This document shows, piece after piece, positions 51,979-61,368 of a stretch of DNA of 64,000 nt. Both the position numbers and the translations under genes were made by a program. The stretch is from Halopelagius inordinatus (GTDB taxonomy: Archaea > Halobacteriota > Halobacteria > Halobacteriales > Haloferacaceae). Under the pieces are notes generated by a model. It was not told the origin of the DNA, did not search any database, and worked only from the letters and a program-made list of their open reading frames with translations. The stretch's first letter is position 1. Every line of letters begins with the position of its first letter. The stretch spans positions 682,001-746,000 of the forward strand of contig NZ_FOOQ01000001.1 in NCBI RefSeq assembly GCF_900113245.1, in the 5' to 3' direction.

Positions 51979-52341
51979 GTGACCGAAACGCACGCTCCCG
52001 GCGGGATTCGGAACGCACTCAGTCGACTCGCGGACGGTACCGCCCCGCGGCGAGAGGCGGCGTACGAGACGACCATCGACGAGGCGGCCGACTGCGTGTC
52101 GTCCGCGCGCGACGCCGCGGCGTTCGTCGCGGCCGGAGGCGAAGGCCGCCTCGCGCGCGCCGTGGCGGACGCCGACGCCGCGGGCGACGAGAGGGCGGCC
52201 GAACGCGGCCGGCGAACGCTCGCCGCCCTCAGGAGACTCCGGTCTGCGGCCCGCGGCGAGAACGTCGGAGGCGCCGCGGACCAGTTTCACTCCGGTCACG
52301 GAACGGTTTTACCGGGCGCTGGCCAACCTCGGGACAGATGA
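51979..52341 (+). CDS. Small helical protein coupled to mre11
   Basis: This 120-residue, Ala/Arg-rich helical protein has no recognised domain. The N-terminal part is GGIRNALSRLADGTAPRREA; the middle has repeated helices (DEAADCVSSARDAAAFVAAGG, AARGLRRSAARGEN-like). It starts with GTG at 51979. Its stop overlaps the ATG of mre11 by 4 nt, so the two are translationally coupled and may function together in DNA repair. This is inference from position only; the C-terminal 25 residues overlap the mre11 promoter region and are poorly constrained. Confidence 0.65.
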   Translation: MTETHAPGGIRNALSRLADGTAPRREAAYETTIDEAADCVSSARDAAAFVAAGGEGRLARAVADADAAGDERAAERGRRTLAALRRLRSAARGENVGGAADQFHSGHGTVLPGAGQPRDR

Positions 52342-53729
52342 CACGGGTGATACACACCGGCGACACCCACATCGGGTACAAGCAGTACCACTCGCCGGAA
52401 CGCCGCCGCGACTTCTTAGACGCCTTCGAGCAAGTGGTCGACCACGCCGTCGAAGACGGCGTAGACGCCGTCGTCCACGCGGGCGACCTGTTCCACGACA
52501 GGCGGCCCGAACTCCGCGACTTGCTCGGGACGCTCTCCGCACTCCGCCGTCTCGACGAGGCGGACGTCCCGTTTTTGGCCGTCGTCGGGAACCACGAGTC
52601 GACGCGGGGCGGACAGTGGTTGGACCTCTTCGAGAGCCTCGGACTCGCGGAACGACTCGGACGCGAACCCAGAGTGGTCGGCGATACCGCCTTCTACGGA
52701 CTCGACCACGTCCCGAAGTCGCGGCGCGACGACCTGACGTACGACTTCGACCCGAGCGACGCCGAACACGCCGCCCTCGTCGCGCACGGACTGTTCACCC
52801 CGTTCGCGCACGCGAACTGGGAGACGGAGACGTTCCTCTCCGCGTCGAACGTCGCGTTCGATGCCGTCTTGCTGGGCGACAACCACGCGCCGGGCACAGA
52901 GGAGGTAAACGACGCATGGGTCACCTACTGCGGGTCCACGGAACGCGCGAGTGCGAGCGAGGAACCCGGACGCGGGTACAACATCGTCTCGTTCGACGGC
53001 GAGGTGGACATCCGCCGGAAGTCGCTCGACACCCGCCCGTTCCGCTTCGTCTCGGTCGAACTCAAGGACGGAGAGGGCGTCGAACGCGTCCGCGAACAGG
53101 TCCGCCAACACGACCTGACGGACGCCGTCGTCGTCGTCGAGGTGACGGGCGAGGGCGACCCGGTCACGCCCGCCTCGATAGAGGAGTTCGCCACCGACCG
53201 CGGCGCACTCATCGCGCGCGTGACCGACCGGCGCGAACTGGAGACGGAGTCGTCCGCGGACGTCTCCTTTGCGGACCCCGACGACGCCGTCCGAGAGCGA
53301 GTGTCCGACCTCGGCCTCTCGACTGCCGCCCTCGACGTGGACGAGACGATTCGCGCGAGCAAGACGCCCGACTCGAAGGTGCGACAGGAGGTGAAGACGC
53401 GCGTCTCCGCCCTCGTCGACGACGGCGACCTGTCGGCGTTCCGGGCGGCGGAGGCGGACGACGCCGGCCCGACGGCGAACGAAACCGACGGGGGGACGAC
53501 CGAGGCGACGGACGCCGAATCGACCGCCGAGGAAGGTGACGCCGTCGCCGACGCGACGACCACGCCGACGGCGGACTCCGCGAACGGAAGTACCGCGGTG
53601 ACGACGGAGGCCACCGCCGCCGAGGCGGACGAGAACGCGGATCCCGACGGGGACACAGAGGACGGCCCGGCCCCGGACGCGGCCCCCGACGCGGAGACGA
53701 ACGGCCAGTTCACCATGGAGGATTTCTAG
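52338..53729 (+). CDS. mre11: DNA double-strand break repair nuclease Mre11
   Basis: This 463-residue protein shows all nuclease motifs: GDTHIGYKQYH near residue 9, AGDLFHDRRPE near 50, VVGNHES near 83, the His in LVAHGLFTPF near 153, and GDNHAPG near 181. Mn2+-dependent nuclease activity processes DNA ends with Rad50. The capping domain spans about 235-330. The last 90 residues are a low-complexity Thr/Glu/Asp/Ala-rich linker ending in the short conserved QFTMEDF tail. Rad50 starts immediately after the stop codon with no gap. The start overlaps the upstream small gene. Confidence 0.96.
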   Translation: MTRVIHTGDTHIGYKQYHSPERRRDFLDAFEQVVDHAVEDGVDAVVHAGDLFHDRRPELRDLLGTLSALRRLDEADVPFLAVVGNHESTRGGQWLDLFESLGLAERLGREPRVVGDTAFYGLDHVPKSRRDDLTYDFDPSDAEHAALVAHGLFTPFAHANWETETFLSASNVAFDAVLLGDNHAPGTEEVNDAWVTYCGSTERASASEEPGRGYNIVSFDGEVDIRRKSLDTRPFRFVSVELKDGEGVERVREQVRQHDLTDAVVVVEVTGEGDPVTPASIEEFATDRGALIARVTDRRELETESSADVSFADPDDAVRERVSDLGLSTAALDVDETIRASKTPDSKVRQEVKTRVSALVDDGDLSAFRAAEADDAGPTANETDGGTTEATDAESTAEEGDAVADATTTPTADSANGSTAVTTEATAAEADENADPDGDTEDGPAPDAAPDAETNGQFTMEDF

Positions 53730-56414
53730 ATGCGGTTCGACCGAATCAGACTGCGGAACTTCAAACCGTACGCCGATACCGACCTCGACCTCTCGGACGG
53801 CGTGACGGTCATCCACGGGTTGAACGGGAGCGGAAAGTCCTCGCTGTTGGAAGCGTGTTTCTTCGCGCTCTACGGCGCGCGCGCCCTCGACGAGACGCTC
53901 GGCGACGTGATGACGACGGGCGAAGACGAGACTGAGATAGAACTGTGGTTCACCCACGAGGGCGAGGAGTACCACATCGAACGCCGCCTGCGTCGGTCCG
54001 GCGACCGGGTGCAGACGGCCACTTGCACTCTCGAAGGCCCGGACGTCACCGCCGACGGCGCACGAGACGTGCGCGCGCACGTCAAGTCACTCCTCCGGAT
54101 GGACGCGGAGGCGTTCGTCAACTGCGCGTACGTTCGGCAGGGCGAGGTGAACAAACTCATCAACGCGACGCCGGGGCAGAGACAGGACATGATAGACGAC
54201 CTGCTCCAACTCGGCAAACTGGAGGAGTACCGCGAACGCGCCGGACAGGCGCGTCTCGGCATCGAGGACGTCCTCGGCGAGAAACGCGGTGCGCTGTCGA
54301 AACTCGACTCTCAGATAGAGGCGAAAGAGGAGGCGGGCCTCCACGACCGACTGAACGCGTTGGAGACGGAACTCACGGAGGTCGAATCCGACATCGAACG
54401 CTTCGAGGAGAACCGCGAACGCGCCCGAGAGACCCACGAGGAGAACGACCGAATCCTCTCGGAGTACGAGGAGAGACGCGAGAAACTCGACGCTCTCGAA
54501 TCGGACATCTCGGACCTCAGAGAATCTATCGCCTCGGACGAACGGAAACGCGACGAGTTGCGCGAGGAGGTGCGAGACGCCCGCGACAGAATCGAGACGC
54601 TCGATTCGAATCTCGACGAGAAGCGCGACGCCGCGGGCCTCGACGCCGCAGACGAAGAGACGGTCGCCGCCCGCCGCGAGGAGGTTCGCGCGCGCGAAGA
54701 CGAGGTACGCGAGGAGTTGACCGAGACGCGAAAACGCGAGACGATGCTGTCGAATCAGGCGGAGAAACTCTCCGAACGCGCCGACGAACTCCGAGAACGC
54801 GCGGCGGAGAAACGGGCGCGGGCCGAGGAACTCGACGCCGAGGCGGAGACGGCAGAGTCCGACCTCGAAGAGCGGAAATCGAACCTCGCGGACCTCGAAT
54901 CCGAACTCGACGACCTGACGGACCGCTTCGAGGACGCCCCCGTCTCGGTCGGCGACGCGGCGGACCACAGAGAGTCGGTTCGGGCGGAACTCGACTCGGT
55001 GCGCGACGACGTCGCGGAGGCGTCGGCGGAACTGGAGGCCGTCCGCGACCGACTCGCGGACGCAGAGGAACTGCGAGACGCCGGCAAGTGCCCCGAGTGC
55101 GGACAACCCGTGGAGGACTCGCCGCACGTCGATTCGGTCGGCGAGTTCGAGGCGCGAATCGAGGAGTTGACAGAGACACTCGGCGACCTGCGCGAACGCA
55201 GAGAGACGCTTCAGGCGCGGGTCGAGGCGGCCGAACGCCTCGTCGAGACGGAGAACCGAATCGAGGAACTCCGCCGCAACCGGAGCCTCTTCGAAGAGCG
55301 TATCGACGACGCGCGAGAGAAAGCCGAATCCAAGCGAACGGAGGCGACGTCGAACCGCGAACGCGCCGAGGAACTCGACGCCGAGGCCGAAGAGAAACGC
55401 GAGGCGGCCGAGACCCAAGCCGACGCCGCCGCGGAGGTCGAATCGGAGGTGTCGGACCTCGAATCCGAACTCGAAGGCCTCGACGGAGAGCGAACCCGAC
55501 TCGACGCCGTCGAGGAACTCCGAGACGAGCGTTCGGACGCCGAAGACAGAATCGACCGCCTGCAGGAACGACGCGACGACATCGCGGACCGAAACGACGA
55601 ACGGCGCGAGTTCCTCGCCGAGAAGCGAGACCGGCGGAGCGAACTCGCGGACCAGGTGGACGAAAAGCGGGTCGAAGAGGCGAGAGAGAAACGCGAGAAC
55701 GCCGCCGAGTATCTGGAGAAAGTCGAGGTCAAACTGGAAGAACTCCGCGAGACGCGCGACGGTCTGCAGAACGACGTGGGCGGGGTCAAAGGCGAACTGA
55801 AGCAGTTAGAGGAACTGCGCGAGGACCGCGAGGAACTCGCGACGCGGGTGGACGCTCTCGAATCGGTCCACGAGGAGACAGAGGAGTTAGAGGCGATGTA
55901 TGGCGACTTGCGGGCCGAACTCCGCCGTCGGAACGTCGAGAGCCTCGAACGCATGCTGAACGAGACGTTCGACCTCGTCTACGGCAACGACGCCTACTCG
56001 CGCATCCGCCTCGACGGCGAGTACGAACTCACCGTCTTCCAGAAGGACGGCACCGCACTCGACCCCGAGCAACTCTCGGGCGGCGAACGTGCCCTGTTCA
56101 ACCTCTCGTTGCGGTGCGCCATCTACCGACTCCTCGCGGAGGGCATCGAGGGTGCCGCGCCGATGCCGCCGCTCATCCTCGACGAACCGACCGTCTTCCT
56201 GGATTCGGGCCACGTCTCGCGTCTCGTGGACCTCGTAGACGAGATGCGCGGACTCGGCGTCCGCCAGATAATCATCGTCAGCCACGACGACGAACTCGTC
56301 GGGGCCGCGGACGAACTCGTCACGGTGGAGAAAAATCCGACGACCAACCGGTCGTCCGTCCGCCACGAGGACGCCGCCGACCTGGCGGCCGCCGCGTCAC
56401 TCTCAGGCGACTGA
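53730..56414 (+). CDS. rad50: DNA double-strand break repair ATPase Rad50
   Basis: This 894-residue SMC-like protein has an N-terminal ABC half with Walker [15 protein letters not shown] (about residue 32) and Q-loop [11 protein letters not shown] (about residue 135). Two long coiled-coil arms (about 170-440 and 475-720) flank a zinc hook CPECGQP (Cys454 and Cys457) that links two molecules. The C-terminal half carries the signature [14 protein letters not shown] (about residue 775), Walker [13 protein letters not shown] and the D-loop/His switch VSHDDEL. It tethers and opens DNA ends with Mre11. The coiled coils are very Glu/Arg-rich, as expected in haloarchaea. Confidence 0.97.
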   Translation: MRFDRIRLRNFKPYADTDLDLSDGVTVIHGLNGSGKSSLLEACFFALYGARALDETLGDVMTTGEDETEIELWFTHEGEEYHIERRLRRSGDRVQTATCTLEGPDVTADGARDVRAHVKSLLRMDAEAFVNCAYVRQGEVNKLINATPGQRQDMIDDLLQLGKLEEYRERAGQARLGIEDVLGEKRGALSKLDSQIEAKEEAGLHDRLNALETELTEVESDIERFEENRERARETHEENDRILSEYEERREKLDALESDISDLRESIASDERKRDELREEVRDARDRIETLDSNLDEKRDAAGLDAADEETVAARREEVRAREDEVREELTETRKRETMLSNQAEKLSERADELRERAAEKRARAEELDAEAETAESDLEERKSNLADLESELDDLTDRFEDAPVSVGDAADHRESVRAELDSVRDDVAEASAELEAVRDRLADAEELRDAGKCPECGQPVEDSPHVDSVGEFEARIEELTETLGDLRERRETLQARVEAAERLVETENRIEELRRNRSLFEERIDDAREKAESKRTEATSNRERAEELDAEAEEKREAAETQADAAAEVESEVSDLESELEGLDGERTRLDAVEELRDERSDAEDRIDRLQERRDDIADRNDERREFLAEKRDRRSELADQVDEKRVEEAREKRENAAEYLEKVEVKLEELRETRDGLQNDVGGVKGELKQLEELREDREELATRVDALESVHEETEELEAMYGDLRAELRRRNVESLERMLNETFDLVYGNDAYSRIRLDGEYELTVFQKDGTALDPEQLSGGERALFNLSLRCAIYRLLAEGIEGAAPMPPLILDEPTVFLDSGHVSRLVDLVDEMRGLGVRQIIIVSHDDELVGAADELVTVEKNPTTNRSSVRHEDAADLAAAASLSGD

Positions 56415-56447
56415 GCCACCGGTGTCTCGGCACCGGGGTTCGGTCCG

Positions 56448-56957
56448 CTACTCTTCTCTTTCGGCTTCGGTCGTCTTCGCCTCGGTCGTCTCGGGGTCGA
56501 ATCTGTCGTCTCCGTCGGCCGAGCGCGGACCGTCCGCCGTCGCGCGGAGGTGAGAGACGGCGTCGCGCGCCGTCTCCGTCGCGTCGTACCCGCGTTCGCC
56601 GTGGACGCGCGTCTCCGTCAGCAGTCCGGCGGCGCGAAACTCGCCGAGGAGGCCGTGGAGGTCCGACTCACAGAGGTCGTACGCGTCGAGGAGTTCCACG
56701 ACCGAAAGCGGGCCGCGGTCCGCCATCTCGACGAGGAGTCCGAGCGACCGGTCGCCGTGCGTCGCGGTCAGGACGCGTCGAACCGAGTCGGGAACCGCCG
56801 CCGCGGCCGTGACGAGCGGAGACGTCCCCTCGAACGTGAGTTCGTCGTTCGCGCGGTACTCTTCTCGGCCGGTTTCTGGGTCTCGCACTCGACTGGCCTC
56901 GCCGGAACGCTTCACGAGGAGGTAGCGTTTCCCGGCGGGGTCGCGAACCGTCTGCAT
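56448..56957 (-). CDS. Haloarchaeal winged-helix protein (DUF7346-like)
   Basis: This 169-residue protein has an N-terminal strand-rich part (TVRDPAGKRYLLVKRSGEASRVRDPETG, about 2-30), then a winged-helix region (about 60-130; PDSVRRVLTATHGDRSLGLL, LSVVELLDAYDLCESDLHGLLG, TETRVHGERGYDAT). It ends in an acidic tail. I recall this family as DUF7346, often beside the mre11-rad50 genes. The start MQTVRDPAG at 56957 is chosen as the conserved N terminus; nine more codons to 56984 are possible. It is convergent with rad50. Confidence 0.78.
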   Translation of the reverse strand: MQTVRDPAGKRYLLVKRSGEASRVRDPETGREEYRANDELTFEGTSPLVTAAAAVPDSVRRVLTATHGDRSLGLLVEMADRGPLSVVELLDAYDLCESDLHGLLGEFRAAGLLTETRVHGERGYDATETARDAVSHLRATADGPRSADGDDRFDPETTEAKTTEAEREE

Positions 56958-57056
56958 GGGCGAACGGAGGGGGGACTCGCTCAAAGGGGTTCCGCCCGAA
57001 ACGTCGACCGCCGCGTTTCGGAGAGCCGTACGGGCCGCCCTCGTTCGCTCGGGACA

Positions 57057-57848
57057 CTACCGCTTGTAGACGTCCGCTCGGATATCTTGGAACTCGTTTA
57101 TGAGTTCGGCGACGGCGTGGGTAATCGTCTCGAAGTAGTCTTCGCCGCGTTCTGCGGTGGCATCGCTCGGGTCACCCCAGACGCCGGATTCGCTCACGCG
57201 GTAGAACGACCCCTTCCCGATCAACAACGGATCGAGAAGCGCGGCCGGGTTCTCGATGTCGTCGGGCATATCCGGGTCGTCGACCTCGACCTCGTCCAAG
57301 TCGACGAGTCCCTCGTCGATGGCCATGACCGCGGCAGTCTCGCCGACGTTCGCGTGCCACCCGGCGTCGAAAGAGAGGTACTCCTCCATGTCGTCGCCGC
57401 TCAGTGCGTCCCAGTACGGGAACGCGTAGACGTACGCATCGTCCGATAGGTCGTGAGAAGCCCAATTAGCTCCGACTTTCGCCGCGTAGTCGTTAGTCAG
57501 GTGTCCGGAGACGAACACGACGTCCGTGAACCCGCTCTCGACCAGCGAGTAGGCGACGTCGCGGACGACGGTCGCCAGCGTTCGGTAGTTGAGGTACGTG
57601 ATCCCTCGATAGCCCGCATGCATGTCGGACGCGCCGTAGTTCATCGGCGGGCCGACGAGTGCGTCGACGTCCGCCGCGATTCGCTCGCAGATTTCGGTCG
57701 GGATGTACGCGTCGGTTCCCATCGCGAGGTGTTTGCCGTGCTGTTCGGTCGTCCCGAGCGGAATCAGCGCCGTCGGCGTCTCGGCGCTGTCTAAGTACGC
57801 TTCCACTTCGGGGTGACGCATCTGGTCGAGTCTCCGTTGCTCCGCCAT
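57057..57848 (-). CDS. Creatininase-family amidohydrolase
   Basis: This 263-residue protein of the creatinine amidohydrolase family shows the metal-binding motif LGTTEQHGKHLAMGTDAY (Glu35, His37, Asp46). The conserved His of NGHGGN is kept in VSGHLTNDYAA (about residue 120), though the glycines are replaced. The family Glu lies in HANVGETAAV (about residue 176). Relatives open cyclic amides (creatinine, pyrrolo-quinone or mycofactocin precursors, F420/riboflavin formamides such as ArfB); the substrate here is unknown. The start MAEQRRL at 57848 lies about 23-30 nt downstream of a TATA-like element that overlaps an inverted repeat. Confidence 0.88.
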   Translation of the reverse strand: MAEQRRLDQMRHPEVEAYLDSAETPTALIPLGTTEQHGKHLAMGTDAYIPTEICERIAADVDALVGPPMNYGASDMHAGYRGITYLNYRTLATVVRDVAYSLVESGFTDVVFVSGHLTNDYAAKVGANWASHDLSDDAYVYAFPYWDALSGDDMEEYLSFDAGWHANVGETAAVMAIDEGLVDLDEVEVDDPDMPDDIENPAALLDPLLIGKGSFYRVSESGVWGDPSDATAERGEDYFETITHAVAELINEFQDIRADVYKR

Positions 57849-57854
57849 GCGTGA

Positions 57855-57877
57855 TATATTGTACCACATGTAATATA
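57855..57877 (-). promoter_or_regulatory. Inverted repeat overlapping the creatininase promoter
   Basis: Arms TATATT (57855-57860) and AATATA (57872-57877) are perfect complements with an 11-nt spacer, and the right arm overlaps the minus-strand TATA-like element of the creatininase gene. This is an AT-rich island in GC-rich DNA and a good candidate for a dimeric repressor site. Confidence 0.45.
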
Positions 57878-58046
57878 AATTAGAGGATGGCCGAGCGCGT
57901 TGATAACTCTCCTCCGGAGAAACGGACGGACGCACGGTCAGAGATGGCGTCGAAACGGTACGCTGAACGGTCGAGTCAGCGGATTCGCGGTCGATACGCC
58001 GACAGAAACGAGAACGCGAATTCGACGGGAAGTTCGCGCCGCGGTG

Positions 58047-58235
58047 TCAGAGACAGTCCTTCAGTTCGAACGTCTGCGACGTTTCGACCCACGCGAGCGG
58101 ATTCTGCGGGTCGTAGAAGACGACCCCCTCGTCCACCTCGTAGGACTCGACGCCGTCGAGTCCGTTCGTCTCGCTGGGCCGCGACGCGGCGGCCTGCGAC
58201 CGATTCGTCCGCTCGGAATCTGCGTGGTCGGCCAT
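58047..58235 (-). CDS. Small haloarchaeal protein (DUF7331-like)
   Basis: This 62-residue protein has a polar N-terminal half and a conserved C-terminal part (GLDGVESYEVDEGVVFYDPQNPLAWVET) typical of a small haloarchaeal family I recall as DUF7331. The start at 58235 (MADHAD) is supported by a minus-strand TATA-like element (plus strand 58264-58271) about 30 nt upstream; the frame is open further upstream but not conserved. Function is unknown. It lies alone between the creatininase and polB genes. Confidence 0.72.
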   Translation of the reverse strand: MADHADSERTNRSQAAASRPSETNGLDGVESYEVDEGVVFYDPQNPLAWVETSQTFELKDCL

Positions 58236-58263
58236 TGTTCTACCCCATGGTAAGTCATGGCAC

Positions 58264-58271
58264 GGTATATG
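58264..58271 (-). promoter_or_regulatory. TATA-like box of the DUF7331-like gene
   Basis: GGTATATG on the plus strand (CATATACC on the minus strand) lies 29-36 nt upstream of the start at 58235. Confidence 0.45.
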
Positions 58272-58432
58272 TTTTGCGTCTAGGTTCACCGGGCCGTTCG
58301 GGTCCTCAATTTAGGATACTAGCGCCGCCTCGAGTCGATTTCGGGACGCGACTCGCACCGTTCTCCGCTGTCGCGAGCGTTCGTCGTCGGCGACTCCGAC
58401 GAATCAGCCGCGACGGCTGGCGAAAAGACGGG

Positions 58433-58440
58433 GTTTTTAG
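58433..58440 (+). promoter_or_regulatory. TATA-like box of polB
   Basis: GTTTTTAG lies 24-31 nt upstream of the ATG at 58464, consistent with a leaderless polB transcript. Confidence 0.5.
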
Positions 58441-58463
58441 CCGGCTACGCCGAACGACCGGGC

Positions 58464-61175
58464 ATGAAACAGGCAGGGCTCACGGACGACTTCGGCGGGG
58501 GTGACGGCGACGCCGACGGCGGCGACGCGCGCCCCGACGAGGAGGCCGCGTGGGTCGCGGGGGAGACGGGACAACACGTCTCCGAGGTCATCGACGCGGA
58601 AGACATCAAGTTCCCCGACGCGGATGGGACGGTCGAACTCGCCGTGACGCAGGTGGACTACACGGTCGAGGGGTCCGGGCGCACCGAGTACCCCGTCGTC
58701 CACCTGTTCGGTCGCGCGCCGGACAACGAGACGAAACACGTCCGCGTCCTCGGCTTCGAACCGTACTTCTACGCGCCGACCGAGACGCTCTCCGACGAGA
58801 AACTCGACAAGAGCGTCATCACGCGGACCGAGGACGGCTACGAGAGCATCCGCGGCGAGGAACTCACGAAGATATGCACCCGGACGCCGCGGGACGTGGG
58901 GCAGATTCGCGACGAGTTCGAGCATTTCGAGGCGGACATCCTCTTTCCGAACCGACTCCTCATCGACAAGGACATCCAAAGCGGCGTGCGCGTCCCCGCC
59001 CGAGAACTCGACGACGGGACGCTGCAGGTTCCGCACGACGAGGTGCGACCGGCGGACGTCGACGCCGACCTCAGGGTGAACACGTTCGACATCGAGGTGG
59101 ACGACCGGTCGGGGTTCCCAGAGGAGGGCGAAGAACCCATCGTCTGTCTCACCTCCCACGACAACTACCGCGACGAGTACATCGCGTGGTTGTACAACGC
59201 GCCGGAGGCGGGCGACGGCGTCGAAGCCCCGACCGACCTCGGCGACTACGAACCCCTCCAGTCGGACACCGACGTGGAGATACGCGCGTACGACCGCGAG
59301 GACGAGATGCTCCACGAGTTCGTCGAGTACATAGAGGAGACGGACCCGGACGTGCTGACGGGGTGGAACTTCGAGGACTTCGACATGCCGTACTTCCTCG
59401 ACCGGATGGAGCGGGTAGACCCCACCTCCGACTACGACTTGGACCCCGACAGACTCTCTCGCCTCGGCGAGGTGTGGCGAAGCGGATGGGGCGGCCCGGA
59501 CGTGAAGGGCCGCGTCGTGTTCGACCTGTTGTACGCCTACAAGCGCACGCAGTTCACCGAACTGGAGTCGTACCGACTCGACGCGGTGGGCGAACTCGAA
59601 CTCGACGTGGGCAAAGAGCGCTACTCCGGCAGCATCGGCGACCTGTGGGAACAGGAGCCTCGGCGACTGCTCGAATACAACGTCCGCGACGTGGAACTCT
59701 GCGTCGAGATAGACCGCAAACAGGACGTCGTCGCCTTCTGGGACGAAGTCCGGACGTTCGTCGGATGTAAACTCGAAGACGCGCCGACGCCGGGCGACAC
59801 CGTCGACATCTACGTCCTGCACAAGGTCCACGGCGAGTTCGCCCTCCCCTCGAAGGGCCAACAGGAGTCAGAAGAGTACGAGGGCGGGGCCGTCTTCGAC
59901 CCCATCACGGGCGTCAAAGAGAACGTCACCGTCCTCGACTTGAAGTCGCTGTACCCGATGTGCATGGTGACCATCAACGCCTCGCCGGAGACGAAGGTGG
60001 ACCCCGAGACGTACGACGGCGAGACGTTCCACGCGCCCAACGGGACGCACTTCCGGACCGAACCCGACGGCATCATCCGGGAGATGGTGGACGAACTCCT
60101 CACGGAACGCGAGGAGAAGAAACGCCTCCGCAACGACCACGACCCGGACTCCCCGGCGTACGAACAGTTCGACCGACAACAGGCCGCGGTGAAGGTCATC
60201 ATGAACTCGCTGTACGGCGTCCTCGGGTGGGACCGGTTCCGCCTCTACGACAAGGAGATGGGCGCGGCGGTGACCGCCACCGGGCGGGAGGTCATAAACT
60301 TCACAGACGAGAAGGCCAGCGAGATGGGCCACTCCGTGGCGTATGGAGATACTGATTCAGTTATGCTCGAACTCGGACCGGGCGTCTCGAAGGAGGAAGC
60401 CATCGAACAGTCCTTCGAGATAGAAGAGCGAATCAACGACGCCTACGACGAGTTCGCACGGGAGGAACTCGACGCCGAGGAGCACCGGTTCCAGATAGAG
60501 TTCGAGAAGCTCTACCGGCGATTCTTCCAGGCGGGCAAAAAGAAGCGGTACGCGGGCCACATCGTCTGGAAGGAGGGCAAAGACGTAGACGACATCGACA
60601 TCACCGGCTTCGAGTACAAGCGCTCGGACATCGCGCCCGTCACGAAGGAAGTGCAAAAGCGCGTCATCGAGATGATCGTCTACGGCGAGGACGACGGCGT
60701 GATCAAAGACTACGTCCACGACGTCATCGCCGACTTCGAGAAGGGGAACCTACCGCTCGACGAAATCGGCATCCCCGGCGGCATCGGTAAGCGCCTCGAA
60801 GCCTACGAGACCGCGACGGCCCAGGTTCGCGGCGCGCAGTACGCGAACCTGCTTCTCGGGACGAATTTCGACCGCGGGTCGAAGCCGAAGCGCCTCTACC
60901 TCCGGAAGGTCCACCCCTCTTTCTTCCGGCGGATGGAGGCAGAAGAGGGGTTCGACCCGCAGAGAGACGACCTGTACAAGGCGTTCAAGCGCGACCCGGA
61001 CGTCATCTGCTTCGAGTACGAAGACCAGGTTCCGGAGGCCTTCGAGGTGGACTGGGACAAGATGCTCGACAAGACGCTGAAGGGCCCCATCGCGCGAATC
61101 ATCGAAGCGCTCGGGATGTCGTGGGACGAAGTGAAATCCGGACAGGAACAGACCGGACTCGGGAGTTTCACGTGA
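58464..61175 (+). CDS. polB: Replicative DNA polymerase, family B
   Basis: This 903-residue polymerase has the 3'-5' exonuclease motifs FDIEVDD (Exo I, about 210) and GWNFEDFDMPYF (Exo II, about 302). The polymerase motifs are DLKSLYPMCM (motif A, about 492), VIMNSLYGVLGW (motif B, about 580) and YGDTDSVMLE (motif C, residues 627-636). A KKKRYAG lysine cluster follows at about 690. The protein is uninterrupted: no intein is present at any of the three sites used in related archaea. However, the codons of YGDTDSV (60342-60362) are all A/T-ending, unlike the rest of the gene. The N terminus is acidic and glycine-rich. Single gene with its own promoter. Confidence 0.97.
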   Translation: MKQAGLTDDFGGGDGDADGGDARPDEEAAWVAGETGQHVSEVIDAEDIKFPDADGTVELAVTQVDYTVEGSGRTEYPVVHLFGRAPDNETKHVRVLGFEPYFYAPTETLSDEKLDKSVITRTEDGYESIRGEELTKICTRTPRDVGQIRDEFEHFEADILFPNRLLIDKDIQSGVRVPARELDDGTLQVPHDEVRPADVDADLRVNTFDIEVDDRSGFPEEGEEPIVCLTSHDNYRDEYIAWLYNAPEAGDGVEAPTDLGDYEPLQSDTDVEIRAYDREDEMLHEFVEYIEETDPDVLTGWNFEDFDMPYFLDRMERVDPTSDYDLDPDRLSRLGEVWRSGWGGPDVKGRVVFDLLYAYKRTQFTELESYRLDAVGELELDVGKERYSGSIGDLWEQEPRRLLEYNVRDVELCVEIDRKQDVVAFWDEVRTFVGCKLEDAPTPGDTVDIYVLHKVHGEFALPSKGQQESEEYEGGAVFDPITGVKENVTVLDLKSLYPMCMVTINASPETKVDPETYDGETFHAPNGTHFRTEPDGIIREMVDELLTEREEKKRLRNDHDPDSPAYEQFDRQQAAVKVIMNSLYGVLGWDRFRLYDKEMGAAVTATGREVINFTDEKASEMGHSVAYGDTDSVMLELGPGVSKEEAIEQSFEIEERINDAYDEFAREELDAEEHRFQIEFEKLYRRFFQAGKKKRYAGHIVWKEGKDVDDIDITGFEYKRSDIAPVTKEVQKRVIEMIVYGEDDGVIKDYVHDVIADFEKGNLPLDEIGIPGGIGKRLEAYETATAQVRGAQYANLLLGTNFDRGSKPKRLYLRKVHPSFFRRMEAEEGFDPQRDDLYKAFKRDPDVICFEYEDQVPEAFEVDWDKMLDKTLKGPIARIIEALGMSWDEVKSGQEQTGLGSFT

Positions 61176-61273
61176 ACCGAACGGGGTCTCGTCGGCGGCA
61201 CTGAGCGGTCGGAGTTCGGTTCACCGAAACCCGGACACGCGTCCGACCGTCCGCCGCTACTTTCGCGAAACGC

Positions 61274-61284
61274 AAATTAATTTT
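61274..61284 (+). promoter_or_regulatory. AT-rich promoter element upstream of sufC
   Basis: AAATTAATTTT is a TATA-like element about 90 nt before sufC, so the operon probably has a leader of about 60-65 nt. A short inverted repeat (ATGGG at 61323-61327, CCCAT at 61336-61340) lies within that leader. Otherwise 61176-61368 is empty. Confidence 0.45.
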
Positions 61285-61368
61285 CTCTCGAACAAAGCGT
61301 CTGCCGTGAATGCGTAACCATTATGGGCGGGAGTACCCATCGTTTCAGTACGAGGCAACGAGACAACA

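Noticed and set aside
53945-56812. A 955-codon open frame overlapping rad50 in another frame
   Set aside because: The translation is nearly all Arg/Gly/Pro; rad50 in the other frame has every expected motif.
57887-58504. A plus-strand frame of 205 codons between creatininase and polB
   Set aside because: Arg-rich without motifs, crosses the polB start in another frame and overlaps the better supported DUF7331-like gene on the minus strand.
58464-61175. An intein in polB
   Set aside because: All three known insertion motifs are read through without interruption and the protein has a normal length for haloarchaeal PolB without intein.
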